64,000 nucleotides of DNA, taken from positions 1-64,000 of the forward strand of contig NZ_MVDD01000011.1 of NCBI RefSeq assembly GCF_002843315.1, read 5' to 3'. Positions 1-8,575 of the stretch are shown here, in pieces. Under the pieces are notes generated by a model. The model saw only the letters and a list, made by a program, of their open reading frames with translations, was not told the origin of the DNA and did no database searches. Origin of the DNA: Labilibaculum filiforme. GTDB taxonomy: Bacteria; Bacteroidota; Bacteroidia; Bacteroidales; Marinifilaceae. Positions within the stretch are counted from its first letter, which is position 1. The number at the start of each line of letters is the position of its first letter. A program made the translations under genes and the position numbers.

Positions 1-1
1 C

Positions 2-91
2 AATGCAAAACTGAAAGCATTCAGAGCATCACTTAGAGGGGTGAGGGATATTAACTTCTTCCTTTTTAGAGTCGCTAAAATATATGCTTAA
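2..91 (+). mobile_element. C-terminal end of an IS transposase (ISAon1/ISL3-like), cut by the window edge
   Basis: The first 29 codons are open and end in TAA. The peptide contains 'KAFRASLRGVRD' and 'FFLFRVAKIYA', which I recognise as the usual C-terminus of ISAon1-type (ISL3-like) DDE transposases common in Bacteroidota. The rest of the gene lies left of the window. The element's right end should lie within the next few tens of bases, just before the duplicated tRNA region. The family call rests on this short motif only. Confidence 0.7.
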
Positions 92-175
92 AAAATCTTA
101 CTCCACCTGATATTCGAATTGATCCAAAATACTGTAAAAACAAAAAAACGCTTCAATTTCTTGATGAGTTTTCAG

Positions 176-249
176 TGAACGCGGAGGGATTATTCCTCGT
201 TCCTCTACGGCCGTAACCCAAGAGTAATTAGGCACTATCCAGTTATGCT
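176..249 (-). pseudogene. Decayed copy of the adjacent tRNA-Arg gene
   Basis: This stretch repeats much of the intact tRNA at 329-402. It keeps the acceptor/T-arm end ('tgaacgcggagggatt'), an anticodon-arm block ('cctctacggccgtaac') and a D-arm block ('cactatccagttatgct'). The T loop is scrambled, about 15 unrelated bases interrupt the anticodon stem, and the 5' acceptor strand is gone. The flanking terminator region (121-175) is duplicated too, so the repeat runs roughly 121-249 against 270-395. It cannot fold as a functional tRNA. Confidence 0.8.
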
Positions 250-292
250 TTTTATTTAATTTTCTGCTCGATCCGATTCAAAATACTGAAAA

Positions 293-326
293 ACAAAAAA
301 ACTCATCAATTTCTTGATGAGTTTTC
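293..326 (-). terminator. Rho-independent terminator of tRNA-Arg
   Basis: The stem 'aactcatcaa'/'ttgatgagtt' has a four-base loop and, read on the minus strand, is followed by a run of T. It sits directly downstream of the tRNA. The matching hairpin in the decayed copy (about 150-170) has lost its left arm. Confidence 0.75.
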
Positions 327-328
327 AG

Positions 329-402
329 TGAACGCGGAGGGATTCGAACCCCCAACCTCTACGGCCGTAACGTAGTGCACTATCCAGTTATGCTACGCAT
401 CC
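329..402 (-). tRNA. tRNA-Arg (anticodon ACG)
   Basis: Read on the minus strand the sequence folds into a full cloverleaf. The acceptor GGATGCG pairs with CGCGTTC, with A as discriminator. The D stem is GCAT/GTGC with a GG-containing loop. The anticodon stem is CTACG/CGTAG with loop TTACGGC, giving anticodon ACG. The T stem is GGGGG/CCCTC with loop TTCGAAT. A34 would be converted to inosine by TadA, so the tRNA should read CGU, CGC and CGA. CCA is not encoded. Confidence 0.95.
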
Positions 403-621
403 TTGTATTACCTCGGTAATGCGGTGCAAATATAGATAAATTTTACATTTTAGCTTAGTAAATACGATCTTTTTTTCAATAAAAATGCAAGATTCCCATG
501 GAGTCTGTATTAAAAAACTCTAAATCTTTCACTTAGGATTTTAGTTAAGAATAAAAAAAACTAAATTTACTTTAATGAGGATTATTTTTTCATCAAACCA
601 AGTATAATACCTCTTGTTTTG

Positions 622-629
622 TACTTTTG
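622..629 (+). promoter_or_regulatory. Putative -7 element for the AsmA-like gene
   Basis: TACTTTTG matches the Bacteroidota -7 consensus TAnnTTTG about 30 bases before the start codon. I see no well-spaced TTG at -33, so this is tentative. Confidence 0.4.
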
Positions 630-659
630 TTATGTAAATCCATATAAATAAATAATATA

Positions 660-3137
660 ATGAAGAAGTTTCTAAAGTTTTTTGGAGGATTTGTAGTCTT
701 GCTTTTGGCGCTACTAATCATTCTACCTTTTTTCTTTAAGGATAAGATATTAGATAGAGTGAAAACCGAAATTAATAATACAATAGATGCTGAGGTAGAA
801 ATTGGAAATTTGTCGCTATCGATGCTCAAAAATTTCCCAAACCTTTATGTAGAGCTCGAGAATGTAACCGTAATCGGTAAAAATGAATTTTCGAACGACA
901 CATTAGCTTCGGTAGGAAGTTTATATACCGCAGTTGATTTGGGTTCCGCATTGTCGGGTACTAAATTGGAAGTTGGAGCAATTGTTTTAACGAATACAAA
1001 AGTAAACGCCATTGTTTTGGAATCGGGCAAAGCAAATTGGGATATTGTAAAAGAATCAGACGATACTGTGGTTGAAGAGGAATCAGGCGAGGTTTCCGAT
1101 TTTAAAGTAATTTTTGAAGAAGTTCGGGTAGAGGATTTTTCTTTGCTTTATGCCGATGCATCTTTAAAGACTACCCTTGTTGTAGATGATTTGGATTTGA
1201 CATTGAATGGCGATTTTACTGTAAAATCAACCAATTTAAATGTAGAATCGCAAATAACAGGTGTCGATTTAGACTACGATGGAGTAAAATATTTGAAGAA
1301 GGCTGGGCTGACTTTAAATGCTGTTATTGGAGCTGACCTTCAGGATATGATCTTCACCTTTAAAGAGAATAAACTTACCTTAAATGAGTTGGTTTTCGGT
1401 ATTGATGGAAGTATTGGAATGTTAGAGGATGGATATAGTATGGATTTGAAAATGAATGCTCAAGAGGCCGATTTCAAAAACTTACTCTCTATGGTTCCCG
1501 ATGTTTTCAAAGCTAATTTTGAAGGCATAGAAACAACCGGAAAATTGGCATTAACAGCTTTTGCCAAAGGAGAATATAAAGAAGATTTTTTACCGGCTTT
1601 TGGTGCGCAATTAAACGTTAATAAGGCTTCTCTTAAATACCCCGACTTAAAAGAGTCTGTCAATAATATCACTATAAATGCAATGGTAAATCATCCGGGA
1701 GGGGATTTAGATTTACTTACTGCAGATATTAATTCCTTCCACTTTGAGGTGGCTAACAATCCATTCGATGTGGTGTTGCACGTTAAGAATCCAATGTCAG
1801 ACCTTTATATGAGTGGTTTGTTTAAAGGAGTAATCGATTTCGCGAAAATTCGACATGCTATTCCTATGGATAGTGTGAAAATTACCGGTATTGTTACCTC
1901 CGATGTTAGTTTTAGTGGTAAAATGTCGGACATCGAGAAAGAGGATTACGAGAAATTTATGACCAAAGGAGATGTGAAATTGAAAAATTTCGAGTTTGCT
2001 ACTCCTGATTTTCCGCAAGGAATTAAAATTATTAGCTCTGTTTTAAATTTCACACCTAAATACATCAGCTTGACTTCCTTTAACTCTAAAATTGGAGCTT
2101 CGGATATTCAGTTGGTTGGTAAAATAGAAGATTATATTCCATACGCCTTAAAGGATAAAGTTTTAAAAGGAAACTTTAATTTAAGTTCAAATTTGTTCGA
2201 TATAAATGAGTTTATGACCGAGGAAGAGGAGGTGAAAGCTACTTCGGATACCATACCATTAAGTGTAATCGAAATTCCAGCAAATTTAGACTTGAGATTA
2301 GTTTCTTCGATGAAACTGATTCAGTACGATAAAATGAACATCGAGAATGTGAAGGGATTAATTGTTGTTAAAAATGCCAAAGCGCAGTTAACCGATTTAT
2401 CCATGGATATGCTAAAAGGGTCGATGACAATGAATGGTTCGTACAGTACTAAGAATATTGAAAAACCAGCCATCGATTTTGGATTGGATGTAAGAGATTT
2501 CGATATCAATTCGGCTTACGAATCATTAAGTATGGTGAAGGAGATGCTTCCAATTGCAATGAATTGTTCGGGTAAAATCTCGTCCGATTTAAATATTACT
2601 TCTTTGCTCGATAAAGAAATGAGTCCCGTAATGAATACTTTAAACGGAAAAGGGGCAATTCATTCTAAAATGATTGTGATAAAAGACAATAAAGCTTTCG
2701 ATGCATTGGCCGCAGCACTAAAAAATGACAAATACAAACGCATATCGATTACGCAAATGGATATGGATTTTGTAATTACCAATGGAAATATTGAGGTGAA
2801 GCCTTTTGAAGCCAAAGTTGCTGGACATCCTGCAAAAATATATGGAACACAATCGGTGGATGGGAAATTGAACTTTACCATGGATATGTTATTGCCTAAA
2901 GAGGAGCTAGGCAAAGAAGTGAATCAATATTTCGATAAATTGCCTGGTTTCGATGAAGTGAAAGAGCTTGATGTAGCTGTAAAGATTACTGGTACGGTTG
3001 ATAATCCAAACGTAAAACTTGATTTAAGCAAAGCAATTAAGCAAGCACAACAAGCGGTAGCTAAAGAGTTGGAACGACGAGCCAAAAAAGAATTAGAAAA
3101 GAAAGGAAAGGATTTACTGAATAAACTATTCAAGTAG
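660..3137 (+). CDS. AsmA family protein
   Basis: This is an 825-residue protein with one N-terminal membrane helix (about residues 6-26), followed by a long periplasmic region rich in alternating beta-strand patterns. That layout is typical of AsmA/TamB-like proteins, which bridge the envelope and are linked to lipid movement and outer-membrane homeostasis. The N-terminal part ('LSLSMLKNFPNLYVELENV') is the classic AsmA opening, and an AsmA_2-like segment lies at about 640-770. The C-terminus (about 785-825) is a strongly charged K/E/A-rich helix. The gene stands alone with its own promoter element and terminator. The family assignment is firm; the lipid-transport role is from the family only. 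Confidence 0.85.
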   Translation: MKKFLKFFGGFVVLLLALLIILPFFFKDKILDRVKTEINNTIDAEVEIGNLSLSMLKNFPNLYVELENVTVIGKNEFSNDTLASVGSLYTAVDLGSALSGTKLEVGAIVLTNTKVNAIVLESGKANWDIVKESDDTVVEEESGEVSDFKVIFEEVRVEDFSLLYADASLKTTLVVDDLDLTLNGDFTVKSTNLNVESQITGVDLDYDGVKYLKKAGLTLNAVIGADLQDMIFTFKENKLTLNELVFGIDGSIGMLEDGYSMDLKMNAQEADFKNLLSMVPDVFKANFEGIETTGKLALTAFAKGEYKEDFLPAFGAQLNVNKASLKYPDLKESVNNITINAMVNHPGGDLDLLTADINSFHFEVANNPFDVVLHVKNPMSDLYMSGLFKGVIDFAKIRHAIPMDSVKITGIVTSDVSFSGKMSDIEKEDYEKFMTKGDVKLKNFEFATPDFPQGIKIISSVLNFTPKYISLTSFNSKIGASDIQLVGKIEDYIPYALKDKVLKGNFNLSSNLFDINEFMTEEEEVKATSDTIPLSVIEIPANLDLRLVSSMKLIQYDKMNIENVKGLIVVKNAKAQLTDLSMDMLKGSMTMNGSYSTKNIEKPAIDFGLDVRDFDINSAYESLSMVKEMLPIAMNCSGKISSDLNITSLLDKEMSPVMNTLNGKGAIHSKMIVIKDNKAFDALAAALKNDKYKRISITQMDMDFVITNGNIEVKPFEAKVAGHPAKIYGTQSVDGKLNFTMDMLLPKEELGKEVNQYFDKLPGFDEVKELDVAVKITGTVDNPNVKLDLSKAIKQAQQAVAKELERRAKKELEKKGKDLLNKLFK

Positions 3138-3163
3138 AAAAAACTTACCCTATTTAAGTATAG

Positions 3164-3195
3164 AACGGAGAATCTTAATGGTTCTCCGTTTTTTT
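3164..3195 (+). terminator. Rho-independent terminator after the AsmA-like gene
   Basis: The stem 'aacggagaa'/'ttctccgtt' encloses a nine-base loop and runs into seven T residues. Confidence 0.85.
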
Positions 3196-3271
3196 ATGCC
3201 TAATTGTGTAATGAATGGCGTGATTGTTGTAATTGTCATAAAATATTTATTGCCAATTAAAATTGAAAAAG

Positions 3272-3811
3272 ATGAAAAGACTATTATTTCTGATGTTAAT
3301 TCCGTTCTCATTTATCCTGGTAGTACAAGGCCAAACTTCATTACATCGGAGTTGTTCTGTTTCTAGAAAACCGGCACAACAACATTTGGTTCTTTTGGAT
3401 GGAGAAAAGTATTCAGATCCTGAGTTTATGCATTCTATCGATGCAGGTACAATATATAAACTCGAAGTTCTTAAAGGTTATGATGTACAATTTTATGTCG
3501 ATAAATATGGAGAGTTAGCTCGTATTGGTATCATTACTATTCAAACGAAGAGTTTTGTGGCAAAAGGATGGTACGATCGATTTGCAAAACATCAGGAAGA
3601 AATCAACGATATCGTGCAAAAAGAAAAATTCGATTACAAAGAGTACAGGGCCTTTGTAAATGATGAGTTATTGGATAATGAATATTTAGAGACTTGGGAA
3701 CCTTTATTGGAGAATAAACAAATTACGAATGTTAGCTTTGAATCAATAGAATCTGATGAGGTAAAAGGGGAGATACGAGTTACGTGCAAAGCTCAAGAGG
3801 AAGAAAAATAG
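3272..3811 (+). CDS. Secreted protein of unknown function
   Basis: I do not recognise this 179-residue protein. It starts with a clear signal peptide (MKRLLFLMLIPFSFILVV, cleavage near 'VQGQ'). I chose the ATG at 3272; a TTG three codons earlier is also in frame but less likely. The middle has a segment resembling a carboxypeptidase-regulatory or TonB-plug 'isoaspartate' pattern: 'VLLDGEKYSD', a strand, then 'YGELARIGIITIQTK'. That resembles the plug-like fold seen in Bacteroidota periplasmic proteins, but this is only a resemblance. The C-terminal third is charged, with a final beta strand. It is probably monocistronic, since terminators lie on both sides. Confidence 0.6.
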   Translation: MKRLLFLMLIPFSFILVVQGQTSLHRSCSVSRKPAQQHLVLLDGEKYSDPEFMHSIDAGTIYKLEVLKGYDVQFYVDKYGELARIGIITIQTKSFVAKGWYDRFAKHQEEINDIVQKEKFDYKEYRAFVNDELLDNEYLETWEPLLENKQITNVSFESIESDEVKGEIRVTCKAQEEEK

Positions 3812-3849
3812 AATTTAAATTTAATTGAGGATACGAAATTTTAGGCACG

Positions 3850-4062
3850 AAAAAAGGGATGGCAACCACTCCATCCCTTTCTTAATTCACTTTATAACCT
3901 GAATTCTCAATTGAAAATTCAAGCTAAATATAAGAATAAAATTTTTATTGTCAACTAATTAGCTATTATATTGATAATTTATATTTAAAATCACGAATTA
4001 TTAAACAACAAAAAAGGATGGAAACCACCCCATCCTTTTTTAATCTATTCACTTTAAACCTT
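3850..4062. repeat. Two near-identical hairpin segments in tandem
   Basis: Two segments share the plan 'ggatgg'-'aaccac'-'ccatcc' followed by 'ttaat..attcacttta.aacct'. The first stem is aaagggatgg (3853-3862) with ccatcccttt (3871-3880). The second is aaaaaggatgg (4011-4021) with ccatccttttt (4030-4040). Both have eight-base loops. A-run and T-run flanks make each a possible terminator on either strand. Nothing coding lies between them. Confidence 0.7.
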
Positions 4063-4763
4063 AAAAACGGAAACCGTTTTGCTTGTTGTACGCTCAAATT
4101 TTTTAAAAGGTTATATAAAAGTCGACATTTTTAATTAATCTACATAAGTATTAAGGTAGATACTTTAATAATTTTGCTTTGGTTCGCTTTTATTTAGGCG
4201 CTATTTTAAGTTAGGTGTCGACGCTTTCACAGGAATAAAACAATTTATAAACTGCTCTAAAATAGATGTTTATCGGGAAGAAGGAGCGTTTTGTAATAGA
4301 TTTTAAAAATTCTTTTCAGAGATGTTATTATTACAATTAGGAAAGGAGTATTTTAACTTTAAAAAAGTGTAAAAAAGTTCCGATTACTCAGTTTTCTTCT
4401 CCATTTTCTTAAATGTAAATTCTCATTTTGGAATTGTTCTATTGCTTTTTCCTACTTGAGCTTATTTCTATTGTCCCACGAAGGAATGTTAATGCCAACT
4501 TTATTCCATTTTCATTTTTCATTAGGTTCGCTATTTTGTTACAAATTAAAGAAAATTTTTTATTCTAATTTATTTCAAGAATACTTGGTGCAGGAAATGT
4601 GATTTAATGGAGAACAAATGGTTTGAAGGATGCAAAGGGCGTATATTTTTTTTCTGCTGAAATTGGTGCATTCAATTGGGATGTATACATTTGTCAGCCC
4701 AAAGACAAATGCCCTTCCCCAAATGAAATATCCAGCTTATCTTTGCTTTACATTTAAATTAGA
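4063..4763. other. Long AT-rich gap before the MATE gene
   Basis: No convincing reading frame or known RNA is seen. It opens with a small hairpin (aaaacgg/ccgtttt, about 4065-4081). A -7 element TATCTTTG at 4738-4745 lies just ahead of the MATE start codon and is its likely promoter. The rest is unassigned. Confidence 0.5.
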
Positions 4764-6134
4764 ATGAATAAATTTTTAAAAGTCTTACCAATACAATCGT
4801 ATTTACCACATTACACTCCAATTATAAAGCTTGGGTTTCCGGTAGTTTTAGCTCAGTTAGGCCAAATTACTGTTGGTTTGGTCGATAATATGATGATTGG
4901 TCACTTGGGAACGCACGAACTTGCGGCGGCTTCGTTTGCCAATACAATTTTTTGGTTGGTAATTATTTTTGGAACAGGATTCTCTTACGCTATAACTCCT
5001 TTGGTAGGCGAGGCTCGGGGAAATTTCAAGCAATCGAAAATAGGAGCTTGGTTTAAGAATGGCATGCTGGCAATGGGTTTTATGGGAATATTACTAACTG
5101 TTGCAATTCTTTTACTTAGTCTGTTTATGGGTAAAATGGGGCAGCCAGAGGAAATTATTGCTGATGCGAAAAGTTATTTGTGGATTATTGCAGCCAGTAT
5201 TTTACCCATGATGATTTTTATGGGATACAAACAATTTGGCGAAGGAATAGCCAATACAAAAGTGGCTATGAATATCATGTTACTTGCCAATTTGGTAAAT
5301 GTAATAGCCAACTATATTTTAATTTACGGAAAATTTGGACTGCCAGTTATGGGATTAGCTGGTGCAGGATATGGAACTCTTATTGCTAGAGGATTTATGG
5401 CATTTGCTTTTATGTGGATTTTTGCAAAAGGCGAAACCTTTAGGCCTTACCGCGAAATGATTAAGGCGTCGGTATATAGTTTAAAAGATTTTTGGCGCAT
5501 ATGGCAACTGGGTTTGCCCATGGGATCTCAACTGGTAATGGAGGCTTCGGCTTTTATGCTGAGCACCATTATGATGGGATGGATTAGTGTGGAAGGATTG
5601 GCTGCTCATCAAATTGTACTGACTTTATCTACCGTTAGTTTTATGATTTATCAGGGAATTGCTGCAAGCACAACCATTCGAATTTCTACTTTATTGGGCG
5701 AGGAACGTTTTCTGGAAATGAAGAATTCGGCTTGGGCATCTATTCATTTAGTTTTGGGAGTTGTTATTGCAATGTGCGTGTTGTTTGTGAGTCTGCGACA
5801 TATTTTGCCAACTTGGTTTACGCAGGAGCCTGCAGTAATTCAATTAACAGCTCAGTTTCTCATCGTAATGGTAATTTATCAGTTTTTTGATGCGTTACAA
5901 GTTGTTTTTGGAAGTATTTTAAGGGGAATGTCGGATGTCAATATCCCTACCTTGCTTACCTTTATTGCCTACTTTCTGGTTTCCATACCTACTGGATATT
6001 TGTGTGCTTTTGTTTTTGGTTTAGACGAGGTGGGAATTTGGTGGGGATTGCCAGCCGGATTAGGTGTAGCGTCTTTTTTATTCATGCTTCGTTTTAGAGG
6101 CTTATCCAATAAGCTTTTGCAAAGTAATAGGTAG
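4764..6134 (+). CDS. MATE family multidrug/cation efflux transporter
   Basis: This 456-residue protein is mostly hydrophobic with about 12 membrane helices in two related halves, the usual size and layout of NorM/DinF-type MATE exporters. These use a sodium or proton gradient to expel cationic compounds across the inner membrane. Typical features include 'GFPVVLAQLGQITVGLVDN', the 'MIGHLGTHELAAASFAN' loop after helix 1 and the second-half counterpart 'QLGLPMGSQLVMEASAF'. The gene stands alone, with TATCTTTG upstream and a bidirectional terminator downstream. The substrate cannot be read from sequence. Confidence 0.93.
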   Translation: MNKFLKVLPIQSYLPHYTPIIKLGFPVVLAQLGQITVGLVDNMMIGHLGTHELAAASFANTIFWLVIIFGTGFSYAITPLVGEARGNFKQSKIGAWFKNGMLAMGFMGILLTVAILLLSLFMGKMGQPEEIIADAKSYLWIIAASILPMMIFMGYKQFGEGIANTKVAMNIMLLANLVNVIANYILIYGKFGLPVMGLAGAGYGTLIARGFMAFAFMWIFAKGETFRPYREMIKASVYSLKDFWRIWQLGLPMGSQLVMEASAFMLSTIMMGWISVEGLAAHQIVLTLSTVSFMIYQGIAASTTIRISTLLGEERFLEMKNSAWASIHLVLGVVIAMCVLFVSLRHILPTWFTQEPAVIQLTAQFLIVMVIYQFFDALQVVFGSILRGMSDVNIPTLLTFIAYFLVSIPTGYLCAFVFGLDEVGIWWGLPAGLGVASFLFMLRFRGLSNKLLQSNR

Positions 6135-6149
6135 TTTTTGCAGACTATA

Positions 6150-6187
6150 AAAAAAGCCACAGAGAAAATCTCTATGGCTAATTTTTA
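6150..6187. terminator. Bidirectional terminator between MATE and a small lipoprotein gene
   Basis: The stem 'agccacagaga'/'tctctatggct' has one mismatch. It is flanked by an A-run on the left and a T-run on the right, so it can end the two convergent transcripts. Confidence 0.8.
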
Positions 6188-6233
6188 CTTTGCTTGTATT
6201 CTGCTTGCAATATTTAATATTGCAGGTATAATA

Positions 6234-6449
6234 CTAGTTTTCTTCTTCAGTAACAACTTCTTCTACAACTTCTTCAGTAGCAGTAGTATCTGTAGCACAC
6301 TCAGTTTTAGCTGAACAACATTTTGTAGTGTCGTTTTCTACTTCTGCAGTAGCTTCAGTAGTTTCTTCAGCAGCAGCTGGTTTTGTTTGGTTTCCACAAG
6401 AAGTAAATACAAATCCGCAGATGGCAATAGCAAATAATAACTTTTTCAT
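6234..6449 (-). CDS. Small acidic, cysteine-containing lipoprotein
   Basis: This 71-residue product has a signal peptide with lipobox 'FTSC' (lipidated C18). The mature part is a low-complexity chain of Glu, Ala, Thr and Val interrupted by a cysteine patch, 'KCCSAKTEC'. No domain is recognised. Such small acidic lipoproteins are common in Bacteroidota and often unannotated. The paired cysteines might bind metal or form disulfides, which is a guess. The signal peptide and its own terminator support a real gene, although the composition is simple. Confidence 0.75.
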   Translation of the reverse strand: MKKLLFAIAICGFVFTSCGNQTKPAAAEETTEATAEVENDTTKCCSAKTECATDTTATEEVVEEVVTEEEN

Positions 6450-7311
6450 AATAATTAATTAATAGTGGTATAATTGTGTTAAAAAAAAACGTTTTACAGG
6501 TTGAATTAAGATAGTGAAAGTATCTATTCTTATTTAATTTAACAAGTGTTTGGATTAAAAAATAATATGTTTTATAATAGCTTTTAAGCTTTACTACTAG
6601 TGAATTTTTCGATGTAAGAATGCACTTTCGTAAAATGTGCTTTTTTCAATAATCTTTCTCTACAAATTGCTTTGATAAAAAAAGTGAATGAAAGCATTTT
6701 TAACCTTTTCCCATTTATAATTTCTCGCTGTATAAATTTAATTCGGTTTCCTAGCTAGAAGTTGGTTTTTAATCCGCCTCCTTAATTTGTTTCCTAAATT
6801 ATTTTTTACAGCCGAGTTTATTTTTGTTTAAAAATCGGATGCAAAAATAGAGGAATGAAATTGCATTACAAAGCAAAGATTGATATTTAAATTTATAAAA
6901 ATGAAGACTAAATTAATAATGGAAATTGTTGGTGAAATATTCCTGAATTTACTTTTTTTAGAAAGAGGAATGACTCCTTTTTTAAAAGGTATTTTACTTT
7001 AAATTTTAAATAATTGAATGTTTGCCAGGGTTTTATTATGTGATAACAAATGCAATAAAATATTTGATGAATGATACGGAATAAACTAATTTAGGTATGT
7101 GCTAAAGGGCTTGCCTTTAATTTGTGGTTTACTTCGCACAATGGGTTGTTATTGTTTGTGTGTAAAACTGATAGAGAGCGGTTTAGGCTCTTGTGTTTTT
7201 TGGTGTTTTAATTGATGAAAACAGAAAGGTTGACGATAAAAGATAGAATTCATCCTCTTTTATTGCAATTGTTGTTTAAGCGACTTGATAGGTTCATTTT
7301 CACACTTTATA
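6450..7311. other. AT-rich gap with no convincing gene
   Basis: The left part should hold the promoter of the minus-strand lipoprotein gene. A 33-codon frame at 6901-7002 has an ATG but no recognisable product. The stretch ends where the 21-bp repeat array begins. Confidence 0.5.
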
Positions 7312-7455
7312 TGTTAGTTAAGCGACTGGGAATGTAGGTTTGGGGAGTTGAATGGTAAGCTAAGGGGATCGTAATGTAAGATAAAGGAGTAATGATGTAG
7401 CTTAAGGGATTCCTAATGTAACTCGAGGGAATAAAGAGGTAGTTTATAGTACTGA
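7312..7455. repeat. Degenerate 21-bp tandem repeat array (about 6-7 units)
   Basis: Successive units start at about 7312, 7333, 7353, 7375, 7396 and 7417. They follow a loose pattern 'tgtan.t.aaggga...' and are 20 to 22 bases each, mostly 21. Read in one frame, most units give Met-stop followed by a Lys/Gly-containing heptad, so the array is not coding as it stands. It lies about 175 bases upstream of the gene at 7629. Confidence 0.65.
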
Positions 7456-7628
7456 AAAAAAATATTCAATTATTAATATTGAAAAAGTAAAATTTGTAGG
7501 GTCTGTTATTTGTTTTTACACAAAGGTTTAAAAATAAATAAAAAGTGTGCTTGGAGAGTTTGTTTGTTGAATTTTGGATCGCATTATTTTTAAATCAACA
7601 TAGTATTAATCAAACTAATTATTTACAC

Positions 7629-8432
7629 ATGGGTTTATATTATAAATTCAGACAAGAAGAACTACCAGTAGTGGGAGAGATTCTATTGCAACTGTTTTTG
7701 CGTGATCGTGAAAAGTTCGTAAACTTTTCGCCGGAGTTTAATGATGAGTTTGTTAAGAGTTTACAAACTGATATTACTCGTGTGGCTGATCTAACTCAGT
7801 CGAAAACACAGACTGCCGAAATTAAAAAAATCACTTCCGATTTGTATGCCAGCCTTGATGCCATTCAACACAAGTTGGAATTGATTGCTGCTTATACGCA
7901 ACGTGCAAACAAATTAATGCTTGTGAAAGCCTCCGATTTTGGGGTGAAAGAAGCAAGAAAAATGATCCGATTAAGAAACGTGGAAGGGTATTGTGCTAAA
8001 GTAAAGGTAATTCAGCAAAATATTGCTAAAAATTTGGATGCATTAAAGGGAAAAGGATACAAGGAGAGTTTAGGTACTGAGCTGGAGCAAATGACTCAGA
8101 AAGTGTACGACTTAAACCTGTCGCAGGAGCAAAAAATCAGCGAACGGAAACAGTTGGTGGTTAATAACAATGTAGAACTTCTGCTATTCTGGAAGAAATT
8201 GAGTGATATTGCCAAAACAGGAAAAATGATTCTAAAAGAGGATGAGTCGAAAGCCGAAGAGTACATGTTTAGCCATTTAATTTATAAGGTGCGTAAAGTA
8301 AATGCTAAAATAGAGTCGAAAAAGAAAAGAATCGAGGTAGCTGTTGCGAACGAAATTCCTGCCCCAAAGCAAGCTCCCGTAAAAAAAGAAGAGGCCATGC
8401 TTCAATCCGAGGAATCTGAATCTTTTATTTAG
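7629..8432 (+). CDS. Conserved-looking helical protein of unknown function
   Basis: I do not recognise this 267-residue protein. It has no signal peptide or membrane helix and is almost entirely predicted alpha-helical, with long charged stretches suggesting coiled coils (about residues 45-95 and 125-180). The start chosen is the ATG giving MGLYYKFRQEELPVVGE; a GTG 28 codons earlier would add an unlikely hydrophobic tail. The C-terminus is a basic then acidic tail ('KKKRIEVAV' to 'SEESESFI'). It is a stand-alone gene with a hairpin terminator shared with the convergent neighbour. A cytoplasmic scaffold or binding role is possible but unsupported. Confidence 0.7.
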   Translation: MGLYYKFRQEELPVVGEILLQLFLRDREKFVNFSPEFNDEFVKSLQTDITRVADLTQSKTQTAEIKKITSDLYASLDAIQHKLELIAAYTQRANKLMLVKASDFGVKEARKMIRLRNVEGYCAKVKVIQQNIAKNLDALKGKGYKESLGTELEQMTQKVYDLNLSQEQKISERKQLVVNNNVELLLFWKKLSDIAKTGKMILKEDESKAEEYMFSHLIYKVRKVNAKIESKKKRIEVAVANEIPAPKQAPVKKEEAMLQSEESESFI

Positions 8433-8486
8433 GAGAAAAATTTTAAGAATATTTCCTTGGTGAATTTTAAAAGTAAAGCAAAAAAA

Positions 8487-8524
8487 ATAAGTGTAGGTCC
8501 GATTTCTCTGGGCTTACACTTATT
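8487..8524. terminator. Bidirectional terminator between convergent genes
   Basis: An eleven-base stem (aataagtgta.g with cttacacttatt) encloses a fifteen-base loop, with an A-run on the left. It separates the gene ending at 8432 from the minus-strand gene ending at 8576. Confidence 0.65.
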
Positions 8525-8575
8525 ATATAGGGATGATTCATTAGAATCATTTGGTCGCTTGAACCAGACTGCTCA

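Noticed and set aside
6901-7002. 33-codon ATG frame in the intergenic region
   Set aside because: It is short, has no recognisable product and no clear promoter, and could be chance in AT-rich DNA.
7545-7628. GTG-initiated N-terminal extension of the helical protein
   Set aside because: It adds a hydrophobic stretch out of character with the rest. The ATG at 7629 gives a clean cytoplasmic protein.
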